From: Alphaproteobacteria bacterium
Lineage (GTDB): Bacteria > Pseudomonadota > Alphaproteobacteria > UBA2966
Direction of reading: 5' to 3'
DNA: 42,294 bases
Assembly: GCA_018650465.1 (NCBI GenBank)
Contig: JABIFY010000099.1
Location: 1 to 42,294 of the forward strand
Shown: piece by piece, positions 18,574 to 28,143 of the stretch
Layout: each line of letters starts with the position of its first letter
How positions within the stretch are numbered: position 1 is the first letter of the stretch
Program-made: the position numbers and the translations under genes
Notes under the pieces: generated by a model
Told to the model about the DNA's origin: nothing
Databases searched by the model: none
What the model saw: the letters and a program-made list of their open reading frames with translations, nothing else

Positions 18574-18609
18574 CGTCATGCCCGTGCTTGACACGGGTAC
18601 CCACGTCTT
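18574..18609 (+). repeat. Palindromic repeat B, left arm
   Basis: A 36-bp repeat unit containing a nested hairpin CCCGTG-CTTGA-CACGGG followed by TACCCACGTCTT. It is matched in inverted orientation at 18697-18732. Elements with a CTTGA loop flanked by CCCG/CGGG stems are common intergenic repeats in alphaproteobacterial genomes (general knowledge, not checked here). Confidence 0.82.
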
Positions 18610-18696
18610 AAAGGACATTGTTTCAGGCTGTGATCGTGAAATTGAGTGCAAGGCTCAGGATTTCATGGGTCCGTCCCTATTGCAATATGTTCCATG

Positions 18697-18732
18697 AAGA
18701 CGTGGGTACCCGGATCAAGTCCGGGCACGACG
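18697..18732 (-). repeat. Palindromic repeat B, right arm (inverted)
   Basis: On the minus strand this reads as the left arm with differences concentrated in the hairpin stem: CCCGGA-CTTGA-TCCGGG. The stem changes are paired (TG/CA in the left arm, GA/TC here), and the loop and the TACCCACGTCTT tail are unchanged. The arms are separated by 87 bp and could form one large cruciform or two separate hairpins. Confidence 0.82.
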
Positions 18733-18786
18733 CAGGTGGATGCCTGTAAGTTCCCTTCGCCAGTATGACGTCAGTACTGGAATACC

Positions 18787-19740
18787 CTACCCGGCAGGAG
18801 ACGTCAGGAACGTCGCCAGGATCGGGCCGGATTCGTCGGTGTTGATAAAGGGGACCGAGTGGTAACCGCCTTTGATCACGTGCAGTTGCAGGTGGGGCAC
18901 GGCGTTTTTAACCAGGTCAGCTTGCCAGACGGGGACGACGCTGTCCTGGTCACCCCAGATCGCCGCTACCGGCAGGCCTTGCTTGCCAACGACTTCATAT
19001 TGGGTCTGTAGCGTTGTAAGGGGGAAGTGGCGCATGGTTGAGACCATGGAGCGCAAAAACCCCTTGTAGGAAATCTGTTCTTTATAGCGTGCAACGATAT
19101 CGGGGATTATCGGGCCCTGGTTATGGGGTGCTGACATGCCGCGCATCATCAGTTTGCGACCAATTATGGTCATGAACCAGTCGCCAAATATCGGCATATT
19201 CATCATGCCGATCATTTTGGTGGTCACACCTTTCGGGTCCGGATAGCCTGCCGGGGCAAACAGCGCCAGCCTGGTCACAGCGTCCGGATGGTTGGCGGTA
19301 TAATTCACCGCCACTGCACCGCCCATGGAGTAGCCCACAAGGTTAACAGGTCCGCTGACCTTCTGGCTTTTCAAGAGTTCAACCAGTTGCCGGTCAAAAA
19401 ATTCGGCGTTGTTGTCGGCGTCTGGCCGGTCACTCCAGCCACGACCGTACAAATCATAAGTCAAAACCCGCAAACCCGCGTCAGTCATGTGTTTCAGCAA
19501 ACCCTTCCAGACAAATGACGGAGTCGATAGACCGTGCACCATGACAGTAATATCTCCGCCTTCAGGGCCGTGCCATTGATAATGGACCTGGCCATCGCTG
19601 AGAGTGGCAAAGCTACCGGGTGCCTTTTTGCGCGCTGCGTCGTCAAGGTCAATGAGACCGCTCTGGGCAACAAAATATGCGCCCCCCGCTATCACGAGGA
19701 TCAAAGCAACCAGGGAACCAAGCCACGTAAAAATTCTCAT
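18787..19740 (-). CDS. Membrane-anchored alpha/beta hydrolase
   Basis: A 317-residue alpha/beta hydrolase. An N-terminal hydrophobic segment (TWLGSLVALILVIAGGAYFV) is a signal anchor or signal peptide, so it acts at the membrane or in the periplasm. The oxyanion region is VMVHGLSTPSFVW; the nucleophile elbow is GYSMGG (Ser nucleophile); the acid is probably the Asp in AAIWGDQDSVVP and the base the His in VIKGGYHSVPF. Substrate unknown; esterase, lipase or C-C hydrolase are all possible. ATG at 19740 is chosen because upstream in-frame codons reach only a TTG at 19800. Neighbours give no clear pathway. Confidence 0.82.
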   Translation of the reverse strand: MRIFTWLGSLVALILVIAGGAYFVAQSGLIDLDDAARKKAPGSFATLSDGQVHYQWHGPEGGDITVMVHGLSTPSFVWKGLLKHMTDAGLRVLTYDLYGRGWSDRPDADNNAEFFDRQLVELLKSQKVSGPVNLVGYSMGGAVAVNYTANHPDAVTRLALFAPAGYPDPKGVTTKMIGMMNMPIFGDWFMTIIGRKLMMRGMSAPHNQGPIIPDIVARYKEQISYKGFLRSMVSTMRHFPLTTLQTQYEVVGKQGLPVAAIWGDQDSVVPVWQADLVKNAVPHLQLHVIKGGYHSVPFINTDESGPILATFLTSPAG

Positions 19741-19827
19741 TTTTTTAATAAACCTATAAATAAAATGGCTCTCAGACGTACATAGCTTTACACAAAGCAA
19801 AAAGCCGTTCTACCCGAGAGAGCAAGC

Positions 19828-21135
19828 CTACTCTGCCGCCTCGCCATAGGGCACGTTCTTGCCACCGTATCTGCGGACGCGGACGTTGGCTTGTTCGGCG
19901 TGGCCGACGAAGCCTTCCAATAGACATAAGCGGGAGCAGACTTCACCGACTTTTGTGGCAGCTTCATCGGTTAAGATGCGTTGGTAGCTGTGGGTCTTGA
20001 GGAATTTTCCGACCCAGAGGCCGCCGGTATAACGACCGGCTTTGCGGGTAGGCAGGGTGTGGTTAGTGCCGATGACCTTGTCGCCGTTGGAGACATTGGT
20101 GCGCGGGCCCAAAAAGAGCGCACCGTAGCTGGTCATGTTGTCCAGGAACCATTCGTCGCGGTCGGTCATGACCTGGACATGCTCAAAGGCCAAATCATTC
20201 GCAATATCAAGCATTTGATCGTAGTTATCGCAGACAATGACTTCACCATAATCGCGCCAGCTGGCCGATGCGGTCTCGGCTGTGGGCAGGATTTTCAGCA
20301 GGCGCTCGATCTCGGCCATGGTGGCTTGCGCCAGGCTGCGCGAGTTGGTGATAAGCACGGCGGGTGAGTTATAGCCGTGCTCGGCCTGGCCCAGCAGATC
20401 GGTGGCACAAAGCTCCGCATCCACGGTTTCATCGGCGATGATCATGGTTTCCGTGGGACCGGCGAACAAATCAATGCCGACACGGCCAAAGAGCTGGCGT
20501 TTGGCCTCAGCCACAAAGGCATTGCCGGGGCCGACCAGCATGTGAACGGCCTCAATGCTTTCAGTCCCCAGGGCCATGGCTCCCACGGCCTGGATCCCGC
20601 CGAGGCAATAGATTTCGTGCGCGCCGCCCAGGTGCATGGCGGTGACGATGGCGGGGTGGGGCTCGCCATTATTGGGCGGGGCCGAGGCGATGATGCGCGG
20701 CACACCGGCCACTGAAGCCGTTAACACCGACATATGGGCCGAAGCCACCATGGGAAATTTGCCGCCGGGCACATAACAGCCAACGGATTGAACCGGAATG
20801 TTTTTATGGCCGAGGATCACACCGGGCAGGGTTTCCACTTCGATGTCGGTCATGGAGGCACGCTGGGCTTCGGCGAAACCGCGAATTTGCACCTGGGCGA
20901 ATTTGATATCTTCCAGATCGCGTTTGCTGACGCGGCTGAGGGCTGTTTCGATGTCGGCCTCGGTTAAACGGAAAGCCTCGGGCGTGTAGTTGTCGAACTT
21001 GGTTGAAAGCTCCCGAACGGCAGCGTCACCACGGGTTTCGATCTCTTTCAGGGTGGCTTCAACAACTTCGCGCACCTTGGCGTCGTCTTCAGCGCGCTCG
21101 TCTTCGGGTTTTCCGCGTTTGAGATATTCGGTCAT
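19828..21135 (-). CDS. HisD-superfamily dehydrogenase, HpsN-like
   Basis: A 435-residue NAD-dependent dehydrogenase of the histidinol dehydrogenase superfamily. It has [34 protein letters not shown] and the zinc-binding segment [11 protein letters not shown]. It begins [10 protein letters not shown] and carries [20 protein letters not shown], features I associate with HpsN, the sulfopropanediol 3-dehydrogenase, and its paralogues, and not with biosynthetic HisD. There are no his genes nearby and no other sulfonate genes either, so the substrate (2,3-dihydroxypropane-1-sulfonate or another alcohol) is uncertain. ATG at 21135, 22 bp after ruvX, preceded by GAAAG; the frame is open to 21168 but would then overlap ruvX. 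Confidence 0.82.
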   Translation of the reverse strand: MTEYLKRGKPEDERAEDDAKVREVVEATLKEIETRGDAAVRELSTKFDNYTPEAFRLTEADIETALSRVSKRDLEDIKFAQVQIRGFAEAQRASMTDIEVETLPGVILGHKNIPVQSVGCYVPGGKFPMVASAHMSVLTASVAGVPRIIASAPPNNGEPHPAIVTAMHLGGAHEIYCLGGIQAVGAMALGTESIEAVHMLVGPGNAFVAEAKRQLFGRVGIDLFAGPTETMIIADETVDAELCATDLLGQAEHGYNSPAVLITNSRSLAQATMAEIERLLKILPTAETASASWRDYGEVIVCDNYDQMLDIANDLAFEHVQVMTDRDEWFLDNMTSYGALFLGPRTNVSNGDKVIGTNHTLPTRKAGRYTGGLWVGKFLKTHSYQRILTDEAATKVGEVCSRLCLLEGFVGHAEQANVRVRRYGGKNVPYGEAAE

Positions 21136-21157
21136 GATCAGCTTTCGAGTTAAAAGG

Positions 21158-21628
21158 TCAAACAGCACTCATATTCAAGGCATCCAGGGCGCCTTGCAGG
21201 ATATAGGCGGCGGCCATTTTATCGACGACTTCTGCCCGGCGTTTGCGGCTGGCGTCAGCCTCCAGCAGGGTCCTGGTCACGGCCTGGGTCGACATGCGTT
21301 CATCCCAATATGTTATAGGAATATCGAATTTTTCCAACAGGTTAGCAGCAAACTGTCGTGTAGATTGGCAACGCGGACCTTCCGTGCCATCCATATTATA
21401 GGGCAGGCCGAGCACCAGGGCACCGATCTCGTTGGCGTCGATAATCGCCTTTAATTCCAGGGCATCCTTGGTGAATTTTGTGCGCCGAATGGTCTCCAGC
21501 GGTGAGGCGATGGTGAAGGATAAATCTGACTTGGCGAGACCAATGGTTTTGCTGCCCAAATCAAGGCCCAGCACGGCCTGGCCGCGTTTGATCAAGGGTT
21601 TGATATCGACGGGGTTGCGGACGATCAT
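21158..21628 (-). CDS. ruvX: RuvX/YqgF family nuclease
   Basis: A 156-residue RNase H-fold protein with the YqgF motifs [29 protein letters not shown] and WDERMST, then a conserved aspartate in [12 protein letters not shown]. These proteins process the 5' end of pre-16S rRNA, and some cut Holliday junctions. It is divergent from gatC with a 101-bp gap, the usual alphaproteobacterial neighbourhood. The downstream HpsN-like gene follows after 22 bp. Confidence 0.93.
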   Translation of the reverse strand: MIVRNPVDIKPLIKRGQAVLGLDLGSKTIGLAKSDLSFTIASPLETIRRTKFTKDALELKAIIDANEIGALVLGLPYNMDGTEGPRCQSTRQFAANLLEKFDIPITYWDERMSTQAVTRTLLEADASRKRRAEVVDKMAAAYILQGALDALNMSAV

Positions 21629-21729
21629 GGGCGGTGATACTTTCGCGAATCTTTACGGTCTGGCCCTTGATACACAGGGCTTACAGCCTGATTACGGACT
21701 TGAATTTCTAACATCGGAGAAAGTGACAC

Positions 21730-22017
21730 ATGTCGCTGGATAAAGCTACCGTGGCGGGGATCGCCCACCTTGCGCGTATTAAAGTTGACGACGACCGCCT
21801 GGAAACCATGGTTGGCGAGTTGAACAATATTCTCGGCTGGATCGAGCAGCTGGATGAGGTCGATACCGACGGTGTCGCGCCCATGACGAGCGTCGCTGAT
21901 ATGGACGCACCGCAGCGCCAGGACATTGTAAATGATGGAGATTGTCGGGATCGTGTGCTGGCCAATGCGCCCGCAGCGGCCGATGGTTTTTTTGGTGTGC
22001 CGAAGGTGATCGAATAA
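21730..22017 (+). CDS. gatC: Asp/Glu-tRNA amidotransferase subunit C
   Basis: A 95-residue GatC that helps fold GatA and bridges GatA and GatB. It begins [20 protein letters not shown] and has [19 protein letters not shown] and the downstream MTSV motif, all typical. A ribosome binding site GGAGAAAG precedes the ATG. Its TAA overlaps the gatA ATG by one base (TAATG). Confidence 0.96.
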   Translation: MSLDKATVAGIAHLARIKVDDDRLETMVGELNNILGWIEQLDEVDTDGVAPMTSVADMDAPQRQDIVNDGDCRDRVLANAPAAADGFFGVPKVIE

Positions 22018-23516
22018 TGAGCACTTTGACTGATCTGACCCTGGCGCAAGCCCGCGACAAGCTGAAATCCCGCGAGATATCGTCGCGCGAGCTGACCGAA
22101 GCGCACATCGTCGCCATGGAAGATGCCCGCGATCTGAATGCCTTCATTACGGAAACACCAGAACATGCATTAACAATGGCTGATGCAGCTGATGCGCGTA
22201 TTAAAGACGAGCAAAATGGGGACAAAATAGGGCCTATCGAGGGCATCCCGGTCGCAATCAAAGACCTTTATTGCACCGAAGGGGTTCAAACGACCGCCGC
22301 GTCGCACATCCTGGAAGGGTTCAAGCCACAATACGAATCGACCGTCACGGCAAACATGTGGAAAGCCGGCGGCGTGATGTTGGGCAAAACCAATCTCGAC
22401 GAATTCGCCATGGGCTCGTCAAACGAAACCAGTTATTTTGGCAATGTGATTTCACCCTGGCGGCGCACTGATGATAATGCGGGCCAAATCGTGCCCGGTG
22501 GCTCCTCCGGTGGATCGGCTTCGGCTGTTGCCGCCCGCATCGCCATCGCCGCAACCGGCACCGATACCGGTGGCTCGATCCGTCAGCCCGCGTCTTTTGT
22601 TGGCATCGTCGGCATGAAACCAACTTATGGGCGCTGTTCGCGCTGGGGCATCGTGGCTTTTGCTTCATCTTTGGATCAGCCCGGCCCCATGACACGCACG
22701 GTGCGCGATTCAGCGATTTTGCTGCAAGCCATGGCCGGACACGATCCGAAAGACTCAACATCCGTCAATCAGCCGCTGCCGGATTTCGAAGCCGCGCTTA
22801 CCGGTGACATCAAGGGTTTGAAAATCGGTATCCCGCGCGAATACCGTATGGACGGCATGGCGTCGGAAATTGATGATCTGTGGAAGCAGGGCGTCAAGTG
22901 GCTGGAAGATGCCGGGGCAACCTGCGTCGAGATCAGCCTGCCGCATACCAAATACGCGTTGCCTGCTTATTATATCGTGGCCCCGGCGGAAGCGTCATCG
23001 AACCTCGCCAGATATGACGGCGTGCGCTATGGCCTGCGTGTGGATGGTGACAGCCTGGAAGAAATGTATGAAGCCACCCGCGGTGAAGGTTTTGGTGATG
23101 AAGTGCAGCGCCGGGTTCTGATCGGGACTTATGTTTTGTCGGCGGGTTATTACGATGCTTATTATCTGAAAGCGCAAAAGGTGCGCACGCGCATCGCCGA
23201 GGATTTCCGCAATGCTTTTGAACAGGTCGACGCCATCCTGACACCCACGGCACCTTCGGCAGCCTTTGCCGCAGGCGAGAAGGGCGACGACCCCATCGCC
23301 ATGTATTTGAACGATATCTTCACGGTGCCTGCCTCCATGGCCGGGCTGCCGGGTATATCGGTTCCGGCCGGTTTGTCGGCGGACGGTCTGCCGCTGGGCC
23401 TGCAAGTTCTGGGCAATGCCTTTGATGAAGAAACCGTGTTCCGCGTCGGCAGTGTGCTGGAGCAAGCCGCCGCGTTCGATGCCCGGCCCGCGAAGTGGTG
23501 GGGGGACAAATCATGA
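22017..23516 (+). CDS. gatA: Asp/Glu-tRNA amidotransferase subunit A
   Basis: A 499-residue amidase-signature enzyme that hydrolyses glutamine to supply ammonia for Gln-tRNA(Gln) and Asn-tRNA(Asn) synthesis. The Ser-cisSer-Lys triad comes from K82 (VAIKDLYC), the serines of [12 protein letters not shown] (163-164) and S187 ([12 protein letters not shown]). I take the ATG at 22017, which overlaps the gatC stop by one base; the frame is open upstream inside gatC. The gene ends in a 4-nt overlap with gatB, so all three subunits are translationally coupled. Confidence 0.97.
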   Translation: MSTLTDLTLAQARDKLKSREISSRELTEAHIVAMEDARDLNAFITETPEHALTMADAADARIKDEQNGDKIGPIEGIPVAIKDLYCTEGVQTTAASHILEGFKPQYESTVTANMWKAGGVMLGKTNLDEFAMGSSNETSYFGNVISPWRRTDDNAGQIVPGGSSGGSASAVAARIAIAATGTDTGGSIRQPASFVGIVGMKPTYGRCSRWGIVAFASSLDQPGPMTRTVRDSAILLQAMAGHDPKDSTSVNQPLPDFEAALTGDIKGLKIGIPREYRMDGMASEIDDLWKQGVKWLEDAGATCVEISLPHTKYALPAYYIVAPAEASSNLARYDGVRYGLRVDGDSLEEMYEATRGEGFGDEVQRRVLIGTYVLSAGYYDAYYLKAQKVRTRIAEDFRNAFEQVDAILTPTAPSAAFAAGEKGDDPIAMYLNDIFTVPASMAGLPGISVPAGLSADGLPLGLQVLGNAFDEETVFRVGSVLEQAAAFDARPAKWWGDKS

Positions 23517-24991
23517 GCGATACCGTTAAAGCCCCCGAGCCGCAATTAATCCAGGGTGCGACCGGCGACTGGGAAATCGTGCTGGGTCTGGAAATCCACG
23601 CCCAGGTCGTCTCCAACGCCAAGCTCTTTTCCGGCGCCGCCACTGAATTCGGGGCCGAGCCCAACACGCAAGTATCATTGGTCGACGCCGCCATGCCGGG
23701 TATGTTGCCGGTGATCAACGAAGTGGTGGTCGAACAGGCCGTTCGAACCGGGTTAGGTTTGAAGGCGCAGATCAACAATTATTCGGTGTTTGATCGCAAG
23801 AACTATTTTTATCCCGACCTGCCGCAGGGCTATCAGATTTCCCAGTTCAGCCAGCCCATCGTGGGCGAGGGCATCGTGCATGTGGAACTGGCTGACGGCA
23901 GCGTGCGCGAAGTTGGTGTGGAACGCCTGCACCTGGAACAGGACGCGGGCAAAAGTGTGCACGACCTGCACCCGCAACAAACCTATGTGGACCTGAACCG
24001 CTCTGGCGTGGCCTTGATGGAAATCGTCTCCAAGCCGGATATGCGCTCGGCCGAAGAAGCCGCCGCTTATGTGCGCAAGATCAGATCCATTCTGCGCTAC
24101 CTCGGCACCTGTGATGGCAACATGGAACAAGGCAGCATGCGCGCCGATGTGAACGTTTCGGTGCGAAAGCCAGGTGATGATCTGGGCACCAGGGCCGAGA
24201 TCAAAAACGTCAACAGTTTGCGCTTCATTCAACAAGCCATTGACTATGAAGCCCAGCGCCAGGTCGACATCATCGAAGACGGCGGCGCGATCAAACAGGA
24301 AACCCGTTTGTTTGACGCAGGTTCCGGCACCACGCGTGCCATGCGATCAAAAGAAGAAGCGCACGATTATCGCTATTTCCCCGATCCTGATTTGCTGCCC
24401 CTGGAATTTGATGACGCCTTCGTGGCCCGCATCAAGGCCGATTTGCCGGAACTGCCCGACGATAAAATGGACCGCTTCCAGGCTGAGCTGGGTCTGTCGC
24501 ATTACGATGCCGGGGTGCTGGTGGCGGAACGGGAAATCGCCGACTATTTCGAAGTGGTGGCAAATGGCCGGGACGCCAAAATCGCCGCCAACTGGGTCAG
24601 CGGCAATCTCTTTGGCTTGCTCAACAAGGATGGCACCGCCATCACCGACAGCCCGGTCACGGCAGAACAACTGGGCGGCTTGCTCGATCTCATGGCCGAC
24701 GGCACGATCTCCGGCAAAATTGCCAAAGACGTGTTCGAGGATATGTTCGCGACGGGCAAGGATGCCGCCACCATCGTCGACGAAAAAGGCCTCAAGCAAG
24801 TCTCCGACACCGGGGCGATTGAGACCATGGTGGACGAAGTCATGGCCGCCAACCAGGACAAGGTCGAAGAATATCGCGGCGGCAAGGACAAGCTCATGGG
24901 CTTCTTCGTCGGCCAGGTTATGAAAGCCTCAAAAGGCCAGGCCAATCCGGGCGTCGTCAACCAGATTTTGAAAAACAAATTATCGGGCTAA
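23513..24991 (+). CDS. gatB: Asp/Glu-tRNA amidotransferase subunit B
   Basis: A 492-residue GatB that phosphorylates the misacylated tRNA's Glu or Asp and transamidates it. The signature [20 protein letters not shown] is near the N-terminus, with [18 protein letters not shown] and [10 protein letters not shown] following. The C-terminal YqeY-like tail domain (about 345-492) binds tRNA. The ATG at 23513 overlaps the gatA TGA by 4 nt (ATGA) and follows GGGGGAC; the ORF is open to 23495 but that lies inside gatA. Confidence 0.97.
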   Translation: MSDTVKAPEPQLIQGATGDWEIVLGLEIHAQVVSNAKLFSGAATEFGAEPNTQVSLVDAAMPGMLPVINEVVVEQAVRTGLGLKAQINNYSVFDRKNYFYPDLPQGYQISQFSQPIVGEGIVHVELADGSVREVGVERLHLEQDAGKSVHDLHPQQTYVDLNRSGVALMEIVSKPDMRSAEEAAAYVRKIRSILRYLGTCDGNMEQGSMRADVNVSVRKPGDDLGTRAEIKNVNSLRFIQQAIDYEAQRQVDIIEDGGAIKQETRLFDAGSGTTRAMRSKEEAHDYRYFPDPDLLPLEFDDAFVARIKADLPELPDDKMDRFQAELGLSHYDAGVLVAEREIADYFEVVANGRDAKIAANWVSGNLFGLLNKDGTAITDSPVTAEQLGGLLDLMADGTISGKIAKDVFEDMFATGKDAATIVDEKGLKQVSDTGAIETMVDEVMAANQDKVEEYRGGKDKLMGFFVGQVMKASKGQANPGVVNQILKNKLSG

Positions 24992-25048
24992 GACCATTCT
25001 GGGCCGGTTCGGATTATTTAAAAACATTGCATACCGAACAGGTAACAA

Positions 25049-25118
25049 GCGCCATTGAGGCGCAAAGCCACCAGCGGCGCCTGAGCGACAAATCAAATCT
25101 CCCTGGAAGGGAGATTTG
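25049..25118 (+). other. Hairpin pair in leader of the small C2H2-like gene
   Basis: Two stem-loops lie between gatB and the small gene at 25147: GCGCC-ATTGA-GGCGC (25049-25063) and a perfect 10-bp stem CAAATCTCCC/GGGAGATTTG with loop TGGAA (25094-25118). No T-run follows either, so they are not classical terminators. They could be the end of the gat transcript, a leader structure, or a dispersed repeat. Confidence 0.55.
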
Positions 25119-25146
25119 GAAACAACTGACCGGGAAGGGAACGCCC

Positions 25147-25332
25147 ATGAAGACCGTTAAATGCGATTTGTGCGACCATGAAGCCCAGGGCGAAACATTC
25201 GATGACTGGATGAACGCCCTGAAACCGCACTATGGCCAAGCCCACGCCGATGTCATGCAAGACAGCAGTAAAACCCAGGCCGACATGGAAGCCTGGATGG
25301 TGGAGAACAAAGCCAGGTTTGACGCGGCTTAA
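25147..25332 (+). CDS. Small DUF1059-like C2H2 protein
   Basis: A 61-residue protein starting MKTVKCDLCDHEAQGETFDD. C6-x2-C9 and H28-x4-H33 form a plausible C2H2 zinc site. The order 'short strand with cysteines, GET, helix with His' recalls DUF1059, though the match is loose. ATG at 25147 is preceded by GGGAACG. Thirty-nine bases after its stop begins a VOC gene on the same strand. Function unknown; a regulatory or small metal-binding role is possible. Confidence 0.7.
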   Translation: MKTVKCDLCDHEAQGETFDDWMNALKPHYGQAHADVMQDSSKTQADMEAWMVENKARFDAA

Positions 25333-25372
25333 GACCAAATCATCGGCGGACAAAGGGAAAGTTAATATCGCT

Positions 25373-25978
25373 ATGGAACTTAACCACACAATAATTAATG
25401 CAGCAGACCAACAGAAATCTGCGCAATTTTACTGTGACATTTTTGGGCTTGAGTATCAGTCCGTATTTGACGGTCATTTTCTGGCGGTTAAAATTAATGA
25501 CCGCCTTGCCTTCGATTTCGAAAAAACCTCAGCTGCGAAAATTTCTTCCCAACACTATGCCTTCAAGGTAAGTGAGCAGGAATTCGATGAAATATTTGAT
25601 CGCATCAAGGCACGCAACCTGCCTTATAACAGCTCTCCGGATTATGCAGGCTTTGACATGAAGGTTAATCACCACAACGGTGGGCGCGGCGTTTATTTCC
25701 GTGATCTGGATGGTCATGTCCTGGAAATTTTGACGACAGACTATGATGATTCCAAGCCCTTCGAATACCCCATCATCCCTGCAACAGCGCCGGTCAGCAT
25801 TCCTGCAAAAACCAGGACAATTATCCAGGCGGTAACTGTAACCCCTTTTTCTTCCGACATAATTTCCCTCATGCAGTCCCCTGTCTACGATTTGGCCCGC
25901 AGAGCCCTCGTTTGTCGACCTGTTATCGTGTCGACTGGCTCCCCTCAGCAGGTCCTTCAAAATTATCTCAATGGGTGA
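25373..25978 (+). CDS. VOC (glyoxalase-fold) family protein
   Basis: A 201-residue protein whose first 122 residues or so form a vicinal oxygen chelate domain: MELNHTIINAADQQKSAQFY at the start and GVYFRDLDGHVLEILTTDY at the end of the fold, with candidate metal ligands H5, H61 and E117. This resembles glyoxalase/dioxygenase-like enzymes; the reaction is unknown. Residues 123-201 match nothing I recognise and may be a lineage-specific extension. The ATG at 25373 follows GGGAAAG at about 11 nt; the frame is open further upstream inside the preceding gene. Confidence 0.8.
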   Translation: MELNHTIINAADQQKSAQFYCDIFGLEYQSVFDGHFLAVKINDRLAFDFEKTSAAKISSQHYAFKVSEQEFDEIFDRIKARNLPYNSSPDYAGFDMKVNHHNGGRGVYFRDLDGHVLEILTTDYDDSKPFEYPIIPATAPVSIPAKTRTIIQAVTVTPFSSDIISLMQSPVYDLARRALVCRPVIVSTGSPQQVLQNYLNG

Positions 25979-26083
25979 AAAAGTAAATTTTTATCGCGCC
26001 CGATTTGAACCACATTTGCCCGTTCTTCGCTGCTTGTCCGGGTGGCCGAACAAGCGACTAACAGGCATTTGCCTATCGTTGAT

Positions 26084-26099
26084 AACAGGCTAACCTGTT
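26084..26099. other. Short hairpin upstream of the BASS transporter
   Basis: AACAGG-CTAA-CCTGTT, a 6-bp stem in the 184-bp gap between the VOC and BASS genes. It is followed by CCCCAG, not a T-run, so it could be a regulator site or weak structure. The rest of the gap shows no gene. Confidence 0.35.
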
Positions 26100-26162
26100 C
26101 CCCAGACTGCAGCGTCCTGACACAGACGACCTGCGCAACCAAACGAGCAGGGGGCAATAGCT

Positions 26163-27041
26163 ATGAACGATGTGCTGGTCGATGTGATCCTGCCGTTGGT
26201 TCTTTCTGTCATGATGTACACCATGGGTCTGACGTTACGTACGGATGATTTCCGGCGGGTGGGGCGCAAGCCGAAAGCATTTTTTCTGGGCGTCGTGAAC
26301 CAGATGCTGGTGCTGCCGGTGGCGGTATTTATGCTGGTAAGCCTAAGCGGTTTGCGGCCAGAATTTGCCGTGGGCTTCATGATCTTGGCGGCCTGTCCCG
26401 GCGGCATTACGTCGAACGTCATGAGCCACTATGCCCGTGGCGACACGGCCCTGTCGATCAGCCTGACGGCGATTATCAGTCTCGTCAGCTTTATGACTTT
26501 GCCGCTAATCGTTGCTTTTTCCATGGGGCATTTCATGACAGCAGACAGCAGCGCTGACTTTCCCATGATGCGCATTGCCCTGTTGCTGTTTGTGATCAAT
26601 GTCATCCCCGTGGGACTGGGGATGCTGACCCTGCACAGGCTGCCAGGCCTGGCCAGCAAAATCGCGCCGTGGTTTGACCGCATCACCGTTGTCCTGTTTA
26701 TCGCCGTGGTGGTTGGGGCGGTCCGGCGCAACTGGGACCTGGTCGTCACCAATATGGCAGAACTGGGCGGCACGTCTTTGTTGATTTGCACGGCCATGCT
26801 CACCATTGGTTTCCTCGTGGCGCGCTTTGCCCGCCTCGACAAGGCCCAGGCCACAACCATTTCTCTGGAGACCGGTGTGCAAAATGCTGCAACAGCCATC
26901 CTCATCGGCGGCACAATCCTTGGCAGCGAATTGCTGTATTTGCCTGGGGCCATTTATGGCGTCAGCATGTATTTACCTGCAGGATTACTATTGCTGTTCG
27001 CCCGCTACGTGGTGAACAAGCGGCAGGCGTCCACCGCATAG
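26163..27041 (+). CDS. Bile acid:sodium symporter (BASS) family protein
   Basis: A 292-residue membrane protein of about nine segments with both BASS signatures: LAACPGGITSNVMSHYARGD (crossing helix) and ISLETGVQNAATAILIGG. Bacterial homologues couple Na+ to uptake of bile acids, pantothenate, keto acids or other organic anions; the substrate here cannot be told. ATG at 26163, preceded by GGGGGCAA. It is followed after 127 bp by a dioxygenase gene on the same strand, possibly a substrate-uptake partner, but this is only proximity. Confidence 0.9.
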   Translation: MNDVLVDVILPLVLSVMMYTMGLTLRTDDFRRVGRKPKAFFLGVVNQMLVLPVAVFMLVSLSGLRPEFAVGFMILAACPGGITSNVMSHYARGDTALSISLTAIISLVSFMTLPLIVAFSMGHFMTADSSADFPMMRIALLLFVINVIPVGLGMLTLHRLPGLASKIAPWFDRITVVLFIAVVVGAVRRNWDLVVTNMAELGGTSLLICTAMLTIGFLVARFARLDKAQATTISLETGVQNAATAILIGGTILGSELLYLPGAIYGVSMYLPAGLLLLFARYVVNKRQASTA

Positions 27042-27168
27042 CCCAACTCAGGATGTCTGGTTTTGGATCAGGCACTGGTTTGCTAATTTCTGAATGCAGA
27101 TATTTGACCACCACGGGCAGGCATATGTAATACTGGAGCCTGTAATATTGTGATATGAGGAAACTGGA

Positions 27169-28143
27169 ATGAGAATAACGCCTGTCGAAAACAAACTATT
27201 TGGCGCCGTTGTGACCGAGGTGAATTTTTCCAATCTGAGCAACAATGATTTTGACGCGTTACAAGCGGCGCTTCTGGATTATGGCTTTCTGGCATTTCCT
27301 GAACTTTTCCCGTCGGATGAAGACAGCATTGCGTTTGGTAAACGGTTCGGAAACCTGGAATTTGCGGCCACGTCCGTATTGTCTAATCAAGAGGTCGACG
27401 AAAACCGCTCGGCAGGACAGGTTTTGGATATGGACTCACAGCGCATGCGGATGATTGTTGGCAACAGTTTTTGGCATACGGATTCAACCTACCAACCCCA
27501 CAGCGCCAAATGCGGCATGCTGTCGGCGGTCGTGATACCTGAACAGGGCGGCGGCACTGCACTTGCCGACACCCGGTCCGCATACGCGACACTGGATCAG
27601 GCAACAAAAGATCGTGTCGAAAATTTAAGCGCCTACCATTCAAACCAGTATTCCCAAGCGAATGATCTTGGCGATTTCCCTGACATACAGCCAGGCACTA
27701 TCTATCATGGAGAGGCCTATCTTCGGCCCTTGGTCAAGGTGCACCCGGAGACTGGCGTCAAAAGCCTTATTATCGGCAGGCATGCTTTTGGCATTCCAGG
27801 GCTGGCCCGGGACGAAGGCAGGGAACTCTTGCAATTATTGCTGGACCATGTGGTCTCGGATGAAGCGCGTGTTTACGAGCATAGTTACCAGCCGGGTGAT
27901 CTGCTCTTTTGGGATAACCGTGCCTTGATGCACCGGGCGCTGCCATATGATTACACAAAACCCCGCATTGTGATTGCGACGCGGATTGCTGGCGACGAAA
28001 GCGAATTTGCCTACAACCCATCTGACACGGCTGCACAAACCGGCAGGGAAGCGCTGGCCAATGAACTGGCCGCGCTGCGTGAGGAAACATCTGATCGGCA
28101 GTATCAGGCAACAACGGCCAGCAGCAAAGCTGTCGTCTTGTAG
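27169..28143 (+). CDS. TauD/TfdA-family 2-oxoglutarate dioxygenase
   Basis: A 324-residue non-haem Fe(II)/2-oxoglutarate dioxygenase. The facial triad is H103 and D105 (FWHTDSTY) plus H255 (WDNRALMHRA); R266 in KPRIVIATRI should bind the 2-oxoglutarate carboxylate. The family hydroxylates taurine, phenoxyacetates and other small acids. A ribosome binding site GAGGAAA precedes the ATG. The C-terminal 40 residues are polar and low in conservation. The substrate is unknown; the BASS transporter upstream could import it. Confidence 0.92.
   Translation: MRITPVENKLFGAVVTEVNFSNLSNNDFDALQAALLDYGFLAFPELFPSDEDSIAFGKRFGNLEFAATSVLSNQEVDENRSAGQVLDMDSQRMRMIVGNSFWHTDSTYQPHSAKCGMLSAVVIPEQGGGTALADTRSAYATLDQATKDRVENLSAYHSNQYSQANDLGDFPDIQPGTIYHGEAYLRPLVKVHPETGVKSLIIGRHAFGIPGLARDEGRELLQLLLDHVVSDEARVYEHSYQPGDLLFWDNRALMHRALPYDYTKPRIVIATRIAGDESEFAYNPSDTAAQTGREALANELAALREETSDRQYQATTASSKAVVL

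Larger units (their letters stand above)
18295..18786. other. Repeat-filled intergenic region
   Basis: This 492-bp gap has no plausible coding frame. It contains two unrelated palindromic repeat families, each as a head-to-head (inverted) pair: a CT/GA-rich pair at 18397-18478 and a CCCG...CGGG pair at 18574-18732. Promoters for the AEC gene may lie at 18295-18390. The layout recalls REP/BIME-type elements between genes. Confidence 0.75.

Noticed and set aside
18574-18732. Insertion sequence or MITE with terminal inverted repeats
   Set aside because: The 36-bp arms resemble IS ends, but there is no transposase, no visible target-site duplication, and each arm is itself a hairpin; REP-like pair is the better reading.
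19828-21135. Calling the gene histidinol dehydrogenase hisD
   Set aside because: Sequence features fit the HpsN-like branch better and no histidine biosynthesis genes are nearby; left as superfamily-level call.
24174-24923. 249-codon frame inside gatB on the same strand
   Set aside because: Out-of-frame shadow rich in S/P/W/K repeats typical of frame-shifted GC-rich code.
25094-25118. Rho-independent terminator for gatB
   Set aside because: Strong stem but no T-run on either strand immediately after it.
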